Shown here: piece after piece, positions 1 through 13,000 of the stretch
How the letters are laid out: each line of letters begins with the position of its first letter
Numbering within the stretch: the stretch's first letter is position 1
Assembly (NCBI GenBank): GCA_964023275.1
Contig: OZ029914.1
Coordinates: forward strand, 50,050,530-50,114,529
DNA from: Norana najaformis
Lineage: Eukaryota; Annelida; Clitellata; Crassiclitellata; Hormogastridae
Length of the DNA stretch: 64,000 nucleotides
Direction of reading: 5' to 3'
Notes under the pieces: model-generated
Told to the model about the DNA's origin: nothing
Database searches by the model: none
Seen by the model: the letters and a program-made list of their open reading frames with translations, nothing else
Translations under genes and position numbers: made by a program

Positions 1-139
1 ATTGTTAACACATATTAACATGGAAGAACATGCCTTTTGTTTGCTTATTGAAATGCGTTGCATTAATATTCAAAACATATCAAAATTATATAGAATGTCA
101 AAAGCATTTAATTTGTAGAGACTGTTAAGATTAATTTAC

Positions 140-475
140 CTAATACGACTAATTCTGCCGTTGCTGCTATGGTGTTTGATCGATACTGCGTTGCTCTGAT
201 AAATTCAACACATTTGTAGATTCCAGCATCTCTCAATACGACGTTCTTGGCTACCAGATCATGCTGACCAATCCCTGTAGATAAATCTACACTGAATCTA
301 GGTGCGAAGTCGGTTGACACAGCCTCACCGTTGTATACAAGCCATGACGTCTTTTGACCGAACGGGATAAAGCTCCATTGCGTCGTCTCATTTCGACTTG
401 TGCCACAATCCATCCTCATAGATTGCCCAGCTACTACAACCGTGTTTAATGGAGTCTTACTGAAGGCGGATTCAA
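140..475 (-). CDS. V2-type Ig exon of a gene extending left of the window
   Basis: 112 codons, phase 1-1, acceptor TTGTAG and donor GTAAAT. Core MDC, TTQW and DAGIYKC intact. By analogy with the D side (56780-57581) it lies upstream of another minus-strand receptor outside the window. Confidence 0.7.
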
Positions 476-647
476 CTACAAGCAAAACGAATTCGTTATT
501 ACATTGTAGTAATGAATAAAACAGTAATTAGATTTACTTAAAATGCAATATAGTCATTTAAATAGTCTTTGTTTTCGAGATCAGCTTCATTTCGTGTGCG
601 GCATTGCTACATAGAAGAACATTGTTTGAAATAGTAATTCATTTTAC

Positions 648-678
648 CTGTTAATATTTTCAGCATAACCTGACACAT
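648..678 (-). CDS. Possible leader exon for the V2 exon at 140-475
   Basis: 31 nt starting ATG and ending in a phase-1 G before GTAAAA, at the position expected from 5871-5904. The leader (MCQVMLKILT) is only weakly hydrophobic and lacks the Met-Trp start, so it may be decayed. Confidence 0.35.
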
Positions 679-699
679 AACGAAAACTAGTTTTCTTCT

Positions 700-2380
700 G
701 TGCCGATTAAACATGTTAAAAATCTACGTAATGTGTTGCAAAGAAATCTCTGATAATGCGTGAATAGAGACTGAAACAACAGTTAACATATTACAGTTTC
801 ATTTAGCAGCATCTGGCTTTAAACTGCGGTTAGCCAGACGGATCTGATATGTTTGCTTATGATAATGACAAAAGAAAAAACAGTAGCAAAAGAGAAATGC
901 ATGAAAGATTCATCAAACAGGTTTATTTATACATTTTTTGCGGGTCTTCCTTTTGAGGCATTTTTGATGTTTGTTTCAAAGTATTTTTAAACCACGAAAT
1001 ACTATACCCCGTTATCCTATTAGTCACTTTTAGTTACCAACAACCTTTTCAACACTCAATTTTACACTATTTTGTCAAAAGACGAAAACTAAGTCCACAT
1101 AGTCAATATTAGGTTCATAATTAAGAAATTTATGTGAACAAATTATGGCTGATAAATGTAGCTATTTAGATTTAAAAACAATGCTCCAACAAGATGTAAG
1201 TCAGATTATTGAAATTCATTTAAATTTGTGAGTCCAATGCAAGATATTTGGTTAAAAATCCTGTATATATTGTGACTATTCGTTGTTTAAATTTGATGTC
1301 CGCTAATATGGGGAGCTTCAAGAAGGCCACCTCAATTAAGTGTAGTTGTATCACCAATGCAATGCCATGTTTTCTGTTATAGTCCTTCTGTCAACCTCAG
1401 ATGGACAATTAGACATGGAGACATTGCATGAGGGTGCTTGAGATTGCTTCAAACTGACTGTTGGTTTGGAAAGATCTTCGCAGTAGAATAATGACTTTTG
1501 ATTCAAGAGCCTCAGGTTTCAAATAGTCTCATCAATTAGACCTTTCGCGTCTTAGCATGAGATGCAACACGCGCGGCAGAATTGGTTCTCCTTGGGTTGC
1601 AATCTTGCGAAATATCTTCGAGTTCGCAAGAAAATTAAATAACTAATTCAGTTATACATAGGCTCTTCATTTTGCGTCGACTATAGTGCCACTGGCGGTC
1701 GACGGAGATGAATAAAGAAGCTGCGTTGCCCGATGACCTGCACAGGAAGGTCTAAGTTCTAAGTAAGTGAAAGTATCACAAAATAAGCCCCTCATTTTAT
1801 CAAGCTCTTAAGCACCATTTCTGAATCTCTTATTACAACAAGCCCCTTTTATCTAATCCAAATGATATAATGTAGCCTGAAACATAAGTAATTCAAATGT
1901 AATAATGTTGAAGGCATCAGTCGATGGTCGCTTCTAACAAAAATCAATTTTCAAAAGTCGGGGTGAGTCCGATTGAAACCTAACATATCTATCTATCATC
2001 GAGACACAGAAACAGTGCAAAGAGGGAAAAGCGATTTGAAAAAGATGTCTCTAGTCATGATCTAAACGCCAACTCAACTCTTCGTGGGTCAGATTAATGT
2101 GAATTTGACAAAACATACAGTATATATCGATACAGACATCCGATACAACGAAAAATGAATTATCTTTGTTCTCTAGTCAGGATGAAAAATTTACAGGATG
2201 TGGTCGCGTATTGGTTTGTTGCCAAACTCATATGGTTATAGGTATCATTACTCACGTAAAGATGTTTTCTTTAAGTCATAAACAGAAGTAGAATTTTGTA
2301 AAGAATAATTGCTGCCTATTTAGATTACCTATTCCTGGATAAATTATTCATGCTTCTACCATGTGACATGCTTTTCAAAT
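700..2380. other. No gene recognised
   Basis: AT-rich spacer. 815-960 matches the segment beside the V2 leader in the other spacers (for example 29270-29400). 1700-1760 is a LINE end fragment. The rest shows nothing I can name. Confidence 0.5.
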
Positions 2381-4200
2381 CAATATTTATCAAGGCGCTC
2401 AAACCTGCTGAATATATAATCGCCTTCAAATAAATCTATTGTTTAAGACTTTCCATTAAAGTGCGGAAAATTTATTTATTTTTTTCGCATCCATCATTAC
2501 TAAATAAAATCTGCCAAGAGAAGCTTTCCTAACTCGTCGTAACTGCAGACTCAAAAATTTTCAAGGGGCTACTTAACAGTAAAGTGCAGATAGCTTGTTG
2601 AATTCAGGCCAGATAAGAGATGAGTTGTCCATAGATACCATGTGAAGACCAAGATCCAAGAACCCAGAGCGAGACGGGCATAGGGGAGCTGTTGTGAAGA
2701 TTATGGATTTTATGCTTAGACGCATGATGTCACTATAGTATGAAACAAAGGGATACGAACTTCTGATAGAAAAACGTTTTATGACCGAATCATAAACAGT
2801 TTGTCATCAGGGCACTCAAGATGGCTCTTTAATATTGTTCAACATTCAAAGCAACTCGTTATCGAGATTGTAAATGGTGAATGCATATAGAAAGTGAAAC
2901 AGTGCGTTTATAAATGCAATGTTTAAGGATGCAACCAGTCTAGGATCTTGCCCGAGTTAATGGTAGCCATTTACCGTTTTATTTGCACATGGACCCCTAT
3001 TGCACCAACTGCGAGTCCCCTATTGTTATTTTTTTCAATTAGGAAAGTAATTGCGATAATTACGAAGTTTTTGTTAAAGTAAACGTTGGCGGTCTAAGCT
3101 GTAGGCCATGCAGTTGCGCCGGTTTGTAAATTGCCATCTGTTGGGCGAACGACGGGCCTTCTCTGTCGTTGGGCTATTTAATTGCAAGGTGCACCCTCAT
3201 TTGCTGCGTCTTCTGACTAGGGGAACTCCATGCACATTTTTATTAATGCTTAAAAACTCTTCCTTTTCTTCAAGGCTGGGGAGAGGACACCTCTAAGTTG
3301 ATAGTTTAAAGAGGCGCTTTTACCTTAACTGAATGACTGACTCACTGACCGACTGATTGACTGAATGAATGAATGAATGAATGAGATTGTATCACTAACT
3401 AAATGCAACGAAAATATTACCATACTCTTAACATTTAGCTGTTTCAATAATTAAACAAAATAAAATAATGACGAAGGCTGACTTAATCATTAAAATTTTA
3501 AAATAAAATATAAAATTGGTTTATAGCACTGCAAACTACTATGACAACTAAACCTTCTTTTTCATAAATTAGAAAAATAAAGAGATTTTTATTTGAAATT
3601 TATACTCCTTACATGCCATACTTCTTTGAGCTATTAGAATTCAACCTAGCTTTAATAATGGATTATGATTTTGACTGCCATTTTCACTAAAGGCAACCAT
3701 CGAATGATATCTTGGGCACCACTAAAAGCGTACTTTAGAGGTCTTTAGATCAGATTAGATTAGATTACATAAAAAGCTGAATCGTCTAGTTGTGAGATAT
3801 GATGATTAATTGCTTCAACGCACAACTTACACAGCGAAGGACCAAAAAGACATTACAAAAATTGGAGTACAAATACTCTGAATGAATGAATGAAATATTT
3901 GTTCACACATTTGACATAAACTTCTACGTGTTAAGATTATGATAGACATATTAGGCAGACGCTCGTGCCAATCGGCTTTAATTTCGCAGAGACTGTTGCC
4001 CGCGCTTCTGAAAGAACAATAATGGTCAAGCAGACTTACCAATATTGGAATCTATATGTCAGATTAGATTGGACGATATTTTGTTATCTCAGAGTTCTGC
4101 TGGACACGTGAAGAGTAGTCGAATTTGATCATTATTACTCTTGACGAACTTTGCTCTCGCGAAAACGCTGATGTTGCTATTTCGTCATAATTTTTGAAAG
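2380..4200 (-). repeat. Repeat block R, inverted copy
   Basis: Reverse complement of the blocks at 30150-31960 and 57800-59600. Recognisable by the segment at 3100-3240 (TGAGGGTG and CCCAACGACG on the other strand). Contains a GACTGACT/GAATGAAT simple run at 3330-3385. No intact gene seen. Confidence 0.6.
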
Positions 4201-4479
4201 GTTTGCAAATAGCTAAGCAGAGGATGTACATCTTAAAATACAGAAAATTATGTAATGGCGAATGGTCTGCATTTTGTAAGAAGGTAGACTTTATTCGTAA
4301 ATTTTGATTTAGCCTAGTTGTCAAACACATACTTTTCTCTATTCTCTGTAAAAAAATAATACTTCAGGAACCTGACGCGAGTATATTAAGTTATTATATA
4401 AAAATTCGGTCATCCTTCACTGGTAATGCCGTTAAGCACATTGTTATATAAATCTGAGACCTTACCGATGACGATAACT

Positions 4480-4855
4480 AGCAAGAAAAGACTCAGAGCA
4501 GCGCATCGTAAATGGCTGAGAAGAATTCTACACATTTCGTGGCGTGAGAAAGAGATTGGATAGGACAAGGGGATACGGAGAATATCAACAATAAGAGAAA
4601 ACTGAAATTGAAGGGATAAGTAATTCGTATGGATAAAGATAGGAAAACCTTCTAAGGGATTACCTGGGTCCCTGGAGGATAAAGGAGGAAAGGAAGACCA
4701 AGCTAGATCTGCAGAGAGACCATCAGAGACGATCTGAGATGTTTGGAGATATTGTGGGACGAGGTAGAAAGACTGGCAATGGATAGAGATGATTTAAGAA
4801 ATTGCTTTGCCCGACTTGCAGACCTTCACAGGAAGGACTAAGTACAAAGTAATTG
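4480..4855 (+). mobile_element. LINE 3' end fragment
   Basis: In broken frames encodes RKWLRRILHISW and, at the end, LWDEVERLAMDRDDLRNCFA with LADLHRKD, a typical C-terminus of a mollusc/echinoderm-type LINE. A 60-base piece of the same end is at 1700-1760. Confidence 0.6.
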
Positions 4856-4859
4856 AAAA

Positions 4860-5860
4860 CTTCCCAAAACAGACCACCATATGGCGCATTAAGACAATGC
4901 GTGTGGAACATTGTGTCGGAGAACTGATGTTGTTCTAACCTAATTTAATCGTGTCTTAACTATCAAAATAGTCTATTGGCGGAGATTAGTTGTAACGGTG
5001 TCAAAGAATTTAATCAATACAAACACCAATTTTAGCACTGATCAGACTTATATAAACGATCTATGCAATGTAGAGGAACGTTATCTGCTTATTGGTGGGC
5101 TATGGATCAAGGAGCACACTATGCTGCACTTCGTCAGATGGGCTAGATTTAAATTTGTAGAAGCGGCCCAAAAACCAAGCTCTGTGGGACACAAATGGAA
5201 CTGGCAGACAGGACCAATCAGATCATAATCAAATGCCAATTAATCAAATATTCCTACGAGTTCATAACCAACGTCACCGCCGTCCCATCCAGATAATAGA
5301 CCATGTGAGAGGAGAACATTGGGAGACTGGAAACATTCATGATATGGCAAAAGTTTAGTACAGAAAAGTCCGATGAATCGAGAACAAAATTAACCAAGTG
5401 CTGTAAACGGAGAACAGAAATCGGTAATACCTAGGCAAAAATACAGTATGTAGACACACAGAGGAAATATCTTGTTGGGGCACTTGTAGTTCCAAATTAA
5501 ATTAAAATGCAAATGCTTTTCTGAAAGAGTCTCAAATTCAGTCTGAAACCTATAAACTTAAATCTACAGCATCCAGTACAAAATAAGAGCAATTTCACAT
5601 GTTGCTTAACTGAATTAAATCATGTTGAATAAGAGAGATTTTGTAGAGATAATTTCGAGAAAGAAACAAATATACAAACCATCTTACCACGAATTTCAAG
5701 CATTTCTCGTTTTTATCTATTCTGGCTTGCGTAAATATCTTATGCAAACACAAAAGATCCGCCTGGCTAACCATAATAACATAGCCAGATGCACAGACGC
5801 TAAACAGTAACAAAAGCTGCAACATACATGAGTGACATATAGTTATACTGTTTGATGGTA
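4860..5860. other. No gene recognised
   Basis: Short open frames only. 5595-5860 is the inverted counterpart of 29270-29530 and lies just upstream of the V2 leader, so it may be promoter-proximal sequence of the V2 module. 5000-5460 shows nothing identifiable. Confidence 0.5.
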
Positions 5861-5870
5861 TCATACCAGA

Positions 5871-6680
5871 ATGTGGCTACTTGGATTGCAACTTTTCGTG
5901 CTAGGTAAGATAGGTGTACATTTGCACCATGTACTTAAGACGAAAAAACTGCCTGATGGTCTTGTGATAAAGCGTTTAGCAATATCTATGTAGTTGAAAT
6001 TCGGTAATCATATGAAACTAGAATGATGTTTATAAAAGGTTGACTTGGTGCTAACAAATATCAGTGGATATGCAATGCAGTTGAAAATTGTTAAACGACT
6101 GCTGGACTCTACCCGACAAAAGCTCTTAACAAGAGCATAACTCCCTTACTATTTTATAGAATAGTGATTGGATGTGTTATCAAGGTAAACCTTACATCAT
6201 GTAATTGAGTTTGGACGAAAAAGAAGTTGGCCAGTGAAAAGGTTACATGCTATAGAAATTCTTGCATGCATTTGATACTGGAACATTGAAATTAATCAGT
6301 AATGTTCCATTTTTAAATGAAAACTTATAGTATGGTATTTGTAGTTGAATCTGTATTTCACAAGACTCCGTCAAACTCGGTCGCAGTTGTTGGACAGTCG
6401 ATGACGCTTGAGTGTTGGACAAGTCCAAATGAGACGACGCAATGGAATTTTAACCGACTTGGTCAAAAGACGACATCGCTTATATACAACGGTGACGCAG
6501 TCTCAACCAACTTTACATCCAGATTCCAGGTAGAAAGATCCACAGGGACTGGTCACCATGATCTCACAGCCAGTAGCGTCCTCATTGCAGATGCTGGAAT
6601 CTACGAATGTGTTGTACATTCTAGAGAAACCCCGGATCGAACAAATCCAATTGCAGCAACTGCAGAATTAGTCGTCCTAG
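5871..6680 (+). CDS. V2 module: signal exon plus V-type Ig exon upstream of gene A
   Basis: Exon 5871-5904 encodes a Met-Trp leader (MWLLGLQLFVL). Exon 6345-6680 is 112 codons, phase 1-1, with LEC, TTQW and DAGIYEC, so it is a complete V-like Ig domain. The domain is distinct from Ig1 but built the same way. No transmembrane or tail exon follows before gene A, whose Ig1 (10351) and Ig2 (11918) are both phase-compatible. It may be an alternative first exon set for gene A, or an orphan module. Copies exist at 140-475, 56780-57090 (broken) and 60381-60574 (broken). Confidence 0.7.
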
Positions 6681-6849
6681 GTAAATAAATCTCAACTGAT
6701 TTCGCAAATAAGTGTGTATATGGAATTTTTTGATTAAAACAGGCATTAAGTAACACTATGACATGTATAGTGCACCAGCTTATTAACCAGCGCTGCGTAA
6801 AGTCAGAGAGGTTTGACCAAACATACCATGTGAAAAACAACATACGGTT

Positions 6850-7550
6850 GCCAGAAGACCAGGAGAGAGGGGGTACTGAGGAGGTGGGTTGAGTTTAGGT
6901 TAAGAAAAATGGAAGGGGCCCATTGGATGGACCAGATAAGATTTCTTGAAAAGGTCAGATCAGTTTTGAAATGACTACCTAAGGAGTAACAGAAAGAGGG
7001 GATTGAGACAGGTGATGATGGGTGAACGACGGAAGGTATAAAACAGATAATTTGATAAATCCAGGATGGAGATCGTTCCAGATTCGAGGTGCAGTGTTGT
7101 ATATGGATCGTTTAGAGAACTTAAGATAAGTAGTTACTGAGGGACGGGAAAAGTGAGATGAGTGATTGTGCTTATTTCAATTTAAAGAAAACGTAAAATA
7201 AGATTTTAAGCAAATTGGATTGCATAACAATTTTGTGAGATACTTCATCTCTTCTGTAAAATACTGAAAGGCGCTTCATAATACATTGCAACATATCTGA
7301 AGGTGAATTTATTGCACGCCGGCTGTAGTGTTGGCGGGAAAGTCGACATTAAAAAAGTACTTTGTGTAACTTTTGTTCAGATTTGATCTGGATGCAGGTG
7401 GTGCGACATTTTGTTGTCAAACTCTTGATTAGTCTGTTAGTCTTCCCGTTTGGATGATAGTTTGGTTTTTTGAGCGCTTTTGCTTTCTTGTGAGCGTTTT
7501 ATAACCTTTTGTGTTGAATCTTCTTGTAATTTTTCGTGACAATACCTAAT
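6850..7550. other. Spacer, possible repeat debris
   Basis: G-rich stretch 6850-7170 looks like degraded transposon sequence without a readable motif. 7440-7510 carries the TTGTGAGCGTTTT-type repeat also seen at 28640-28700 (other strand) and 60930-61010. Confidence 0.4.
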
Positions 7551-7554
7551 GCAC

Positions 7555-8161
7555 TCTACCAAGGACAATCAACTGGGCGCTGTGTCGATCAGGTTTTTGC
7601 TGTCTTGCTCACAACGAATGATTAGATTTCGGCATCATCCAGTTGACTTGAATTGGAGCAAAGATCTACAGAACTATGTCATCAATAATGAAGCCAATAG
7701 GTGCATTATTAATCTCTTCAACGTCCGTCATATTTATCCAAATCGAAGTAATTTATATTTTAATGGTCTTAGAATCGTTCAACCGCGTTCATGGCATAAG
7801 TTGTCTATTTTAAATTTCATTTAAATATTTTGCTCGACTGTAAAAGCCATAATGCATCGGCCAGCAGGAAAGTTTCTATTTCCTTTAAGTCTTTGAAAGG
7901 CGACAACAAATGGCGATAAAGTGCAAAATAGATTGATTCTTAATTGATTGTTTGCACAACGCAAATATCAAAGATGATGCTCTACCCAAAAAGCTGAAAA
8001 TTACATCATGACACAATATTCTTATTTTATTTCTGAGAGAAAAAGTATTTAAAAATTCGATGAAAGTCTGATAAAATTGATAAGCTAATCATTCAAATAT
8101 TGTGGCTTACCTACTTACCAATAAGAAAAACTAGTTGAAAATAAACAGATGACTCCCACAT
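7555..8161 (-). pseudogene. Decayed antisense signal plus Ig1 relic between the V2 module and gene A
   Basis: Leader 8161-8119 is intact (MWESSVYFQLVFLI, GTAAGT donor). The Ig1-like exon lies at about 7835-7558; the region of GIYTC has become a stop (TAC to TAA) and the cysteine is lost. No further exons follow on the minus strand. Confidence 0.6.
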
Positions 8162-8699
8162 GTTGCTAAACATTTTGGTCTATTTGTTTTCGTTTTGGTG
8201 AAAGCTTGAACAGAGCTTAGTTAATTTTAAAGCAATACTTTTCATGTTGTCATACATTTTTATGGATATCATTTTCTTTTTGCGAGTAGGTGAACATCAG
8301 ATACGAGAAAGCGTAAACGGTCGTGCGAAAATTATCGTGGCCTTTGAAATGATATTATATATGACACATAATTATGCAGACGGGAGTAGAGAAAGAAAAG
8401 TCATTTTCGGCGCATTATCTGTTATGTGGCTTACAAATTGAGACAAATATGAGTCAGTTTGTTATAAGCTACAAAGCATCCGATAGGCATCTCACGTTGT
8501 GTGTCTGTTTACATACTGAATCTCTTCTGTCATTTCTGTCCGTCTGTCATTCTTTTACACCCAGATAAAATAGTTTGATATGATAGCCAGCCGGAATTTA
8601 GCCAAACCATAATTCTCTGCAGAAACTCTAATGTCTTTGAAGACCCACTTTTCCTGGGTTGCAACAGTTCTACAGCTAAACTATATAGGTTCTAAACTG

Positions 8700-9600
8700 A
8701 TTTACTTGAAATTTGGGATGATTGATGACACCGATAAGATACCTACATATACGTCAGCCTAAGTTAGTAGCACGACAAACAAGAATTGTGAATCATAGAC
8801 TACAAATGAGCAGTAGAATTTATATATCAGTGTTAATAATTCGCAACTTGCATGTAGTCCACGCAGCGATATATGAACGAATCAAAGCACTGACAACAGT
8901 CTCCATGTTGGAGATCATGGCAACATATGGTACAACATGCAATATCAGAGTACAAGGTTATCAACTAGAGCACAGTGGCACATTTCCATATCTTGGCTCA
9001 CTTATAACCGAAGACTGCTTTATGCAGTAAACAGATTCGGTCAAGACTGGCAAAAGTACAAGGTGTTGGGGCAGCATTAAACATTGTGTGGAAAAGTCAC
9101 GGTATATTGCTTGCAACAAAGATACGACTTCTGAAAGCTCTTGTATGGCCAATGGTACAGTATTGCTTTAAGAGATGGGCCACAAAGAAAGATGAAGGGG
9201 CAAGAATCAACCATTTGAAATAAAGTGTCTGCGGCAGAGTCCTAGAGTTCCATGCAGTGCTACGAAGACAAAAGAATGTGTGTGTTTTAGAGACTGCAGA
9301 AGTAGAGCGGAGTCAGGTCGGATTGGAAGCTATCATTTTTTGGGCATGTGCAAAGGAAGAGTGGCGACTGCTTAGAGAAAGAGATAAACCGATTCCTGGA
9401 ACCCGAGCTCGGGAATACCCAAGATGACATGGATCGATCACATCAAGTAGTGGACTGAATTATCGTTTGACCAGTTATTACAGGAGACACGGGACAGAAG
9501 CAGATGGTACAAAGTCCGTGATGCAGCCAATTCTCGGTTCGAGAACGGCAGAAGACAAAACAAGACAAGACATTAATCAGGAATAGGTCCACTTTCCGAA
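8700..9600 (+). mobile_element. LINE C-terminal fragment upstream of gene A
   Basis: Encodes with breaks GTTCNIRVQGYQLEHSG, FPYLGSLITED and later VLETAEVERS. This is the C-terminal part of a common endonuclease/RT-type LINE (clade not assigned). Ends in GACAA repeats. The same fragment precedes genes B, C, D (short) and E. Confidence 0.65.
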
Positions 9601-9727
9601 AACTTTTGGCAAAATATACAGGAAGGAAAGTCATTGGTCAATAAGAAATAGTCAAGTGTAGCAAGCTTTGAAATAAGACTGCAAAATAGCTGACAAAATA
9701 AATTTGATCACGTCTGCGTTGCAACTT

Positions 9728-10052
9728 CTAGAAAATTGACCCATATTTGTTTCTTAAGATAAGGCCCAAATTGATATTGCGTCTAAAATGACTTGTGTTT
9801 CTTTATTCTCAGTCTGCATATCATTGTCATTTTATCAGTTAACAATGATGATTGCAGTAGGCCATTGTGCGGTTTCGTTTGCACGTACTCGCATTCGTCC
9901 CTTTCGCTAAACTAACATATAGGCTACAAAACGCCTTTTTACGCCAGTGTTTTGCCAACACTTGTCGGAATGCGAGTCTTTACATTTTGAATACAAACTT
10001 AGGCTTTTTTGAATCCATTAGACAAAACCAAAGAGCCTGTTGCTTTAGCAAT
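9728..10052 (+). promoter_or_regulatory. Conserved 5' flank of gene A
   Basis: About 330 bases upstream of the ATG closely match the flanks of B, C, D and E, from the block GAAAATTGACCCATATTTG down to the leader. The TCTGCATA core is at 9813-9820, followed here by a diverged TCATT. No certain TATA box. Confidence 0.5.
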
Positions 10053-10095
10053 ATGTGGAAACCCCTTGTTCTTTTTCAGCTATTTGTTCTATATG
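10053..10095 (+). CDS. Gene A signal-peptide exon
   Basis: Short hydrophobic leader beginning Met-Trp-Lys-Pro-Leu, ending with a phase-1 G before GTAAGT. The Met-Trp start and length of 43 nt recur in genes B, C and D. Confidence 0.85.
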
Positions 10096-13000
10096 GTAAG
10101 TCATTTATAACATTTACCAGGATTAGCGTGATTCCACTAAATATCAAATTCACAATGATGTTTATATTATTATGGCTGTTTTAGTGTGTGGTTATATATA
10201 AACCAATGATGTAGATATGCCTGGTTTGCCATTAGCATTTTTAAGTAGAGCATTATTTTTGATAAGTTCGTATATCATAATAATTATAATAAGTCAGAAA
10301 AAGTTCAGTCGAATACACACCCCTCCACTCAAGTATTATCCTATTTCCAGGATCTTCAGAAAGTGTTAAGTTTCCTGATCGTCCATGGAATACGGCTGTT
10401 ACTGTCGGTCAAAGAATGCAAATGAAATGTAAGGCCGACAAAGTCAGGGAGTGGACAATTAAAAGACCATTCACTGACAAGAGAACAACGATTTGGATAA
10501 ATTGGATGTACGAGGCAAGGCTGAATAATACACATTTTGGCATCTATGTTGACGAAAGTGGTTCTGTAGAGCTCTACTCCAACTCAACTCAACTTTATGA
10601 CTCAGGAATCTACACCTGTGTTGTTAGCAAACATAACGACACGATTACACGACAGCAGCCTGGTCGTTTCAGCGCCCAGTTGATTGTCTTTGGTAAATTG
10701 TCATGTAATCTCATGCTTTTAAATCTTACATTGCCTTTCTTTAAAATAACATTCGCATAATTGTCATGAAATTTCTATAAAGGCTGTAACGATTACGTAG
10801 CCATCAAATGACAGATAAGGTATTATAGAGTTTCATTGTCTCACTGCTGGTGCAGATGGAACAAGTATTACTTTTGGAGGTTGAAGTAAAGGGTAGAGAG
10901 GTTAATGCCTTCATTCTGGATCTTAAATGGAAAAAGAGCAAGATCCGGACCACCACATGCTGGAGGTTAGGGGTGCCTTCACTTACCTGACTGATACCTC
11001 ACTGATCTGGTAACCAAACAGTACTCAGTTGATCCCGCGAACAGAATATGAAACGCCTAATCGCAATTACCAGACCTTGGAATAATATGACTAGATAAGA
11101 ACATCTGGCGATCCAAAATTGGGCTGAACACCAAGCTGCAGCTCTGTTGGCTGTAGTTTTGGAGGTAGTCCTGTACATTCGCGAGACTTTTTCAACCACA
11201 CAGGCTCTGAATCAGAAAATCAGAAGTCGACACCTTTGACATTTGGTGTCTCAGTCTCTATCATAGTGCAAAAAATGCGGATTGCGTTTCCCCGGGCATG
11301 TCGGATGTGCTCCAGAGGACGAGATACATCGAAGAGCATTGTAGATTGCAATGATCAAGCTCCCAAGAGATTGTAGAAGACTACATGGACAACCTAGGAA
11401 TACTTGCACTATACTCGTGGAATACGATCCGAAACCTTGAATCTCAACTTTCTTACAGCATGGAAGAAGGTCTAAGATAGAGTAGCTTGGCGCCACATCG
11501 TCGCCGCGGTTGCGTTCAAATGATTTCGCGCTCGCGAGAGTTTATAAAGCTATTTAATAGCATCTCAAAATCGCATTTCTTTGGCCTGTTTTCATTCCTC
11601 TAAATTAAAGCAGTATCATGTTGTGATTCCATGACTTGTCGGCAAAAATGTTCATTATCAATAAATTCCCGATCGTTGAGTGGAACTTCCGACTTGTTGA
11701 ACTGGCTCACACAATTACGAGGTAACAAAACTTAAGCTTCAATACATTTCTTAATTTTTCTGGAGCAGGTGTCCTGTTGCATAATTTGAATTTGTAAGAT
11801 TTGGATTTATACTGAATTTTATTGTCACTGTTTAAAAGTGTTTCATTATTCCACTGACTTAAGCCTCCTTGTCAAACCTCGAGACATGTGACAACATCAA
11901 CTTGTTGCTTTGTTTAGAATCAGAACCACAGTGCAGCATGAATATGTCTGCAGCAAACGGTAGCATCAAAGAATTCGATTACCTTTCATTCGGATGTGCA
12001 GTCGTTTACTCTGGAGAATGGACTCCATCCATGCAATGGTCCATAAGAAGGAAATCTTTCAACAGAACGCCTCTGGTTACAATTAGCAATATGTCTCATT
12101 TTGTGCAACGTGTGTCGTCAGTTATTATTTTGCAAGTCAGTGCAGAAGACAACGGTGCAACGATTATTTGCAAAACGGGGTTCAGTGATACACCGAAAAA
12201 GGTCCACTACACCAATGCCACCAATGTACCAAACTACTCGTTTTACTGGAATACTACATTAAACGTTCACTGTAGGTATATTTATCGTTCGTCTACGCAA
12301 TTGATTTCTGGCTAAATATTCCATAAAAAATAATCATCAATTGCGTCACTCCGATTTGCATAGTTGCGATGATGCTTTCGCTCAGCATCGTTCCAGCATT
12401 TTTGGCCACAAACACCAGGCTAATCATGCTAAGTGCTTGCGTGTGGAACAAAGACAAATCAACTTCATAATCATCATTAACATAATCATCATCACCATTA
12501 ATGGCATGCACCTCTCCGGAGCTCTGCCGTTCCCACAGCTTTTGCCAACCGTCCCCGCATAGGTGATTTTTTAAAGAAAGAGGTGCATAAATGAGGATTT
12601 GTCCCCTTCTTAAAAAACTTCACTACACCAGAACATACAGACTACATATAATTTGGAAACCGCAACATGCTATTATCATTATTTCGTTTTGGTGGCAGTT
12701 ATTTCAAAGGATACACCTTTTTTCTTAAACATTTTTATGGCTACGCAGTTGTCGGCCTACAATACGAAAGGTTCTGCTTTTGTTACCATTATGCAATGTA
12801 AGGTCAGGCGTTAACATTTCCTTTGAGTAATATAAAATATTCGGTAAATATTCAGTAATTATAAAAATTAAGTTCTTATTCTGTTTTCATATATTGTTTT
12901 ATTAATATAAATTTTGTTTTAGGTCTATATTTATATTAAAATAAATTCTTAAACTAAATCTTTTTTATCCTCGATTTCAGTCGGAGCGAGGAATGCTACA

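Noticed and set aside
7549-7824. Plus-strand 91-codon open frame
   Set aside because: It is the antisense of the decayed Ig1 relic.
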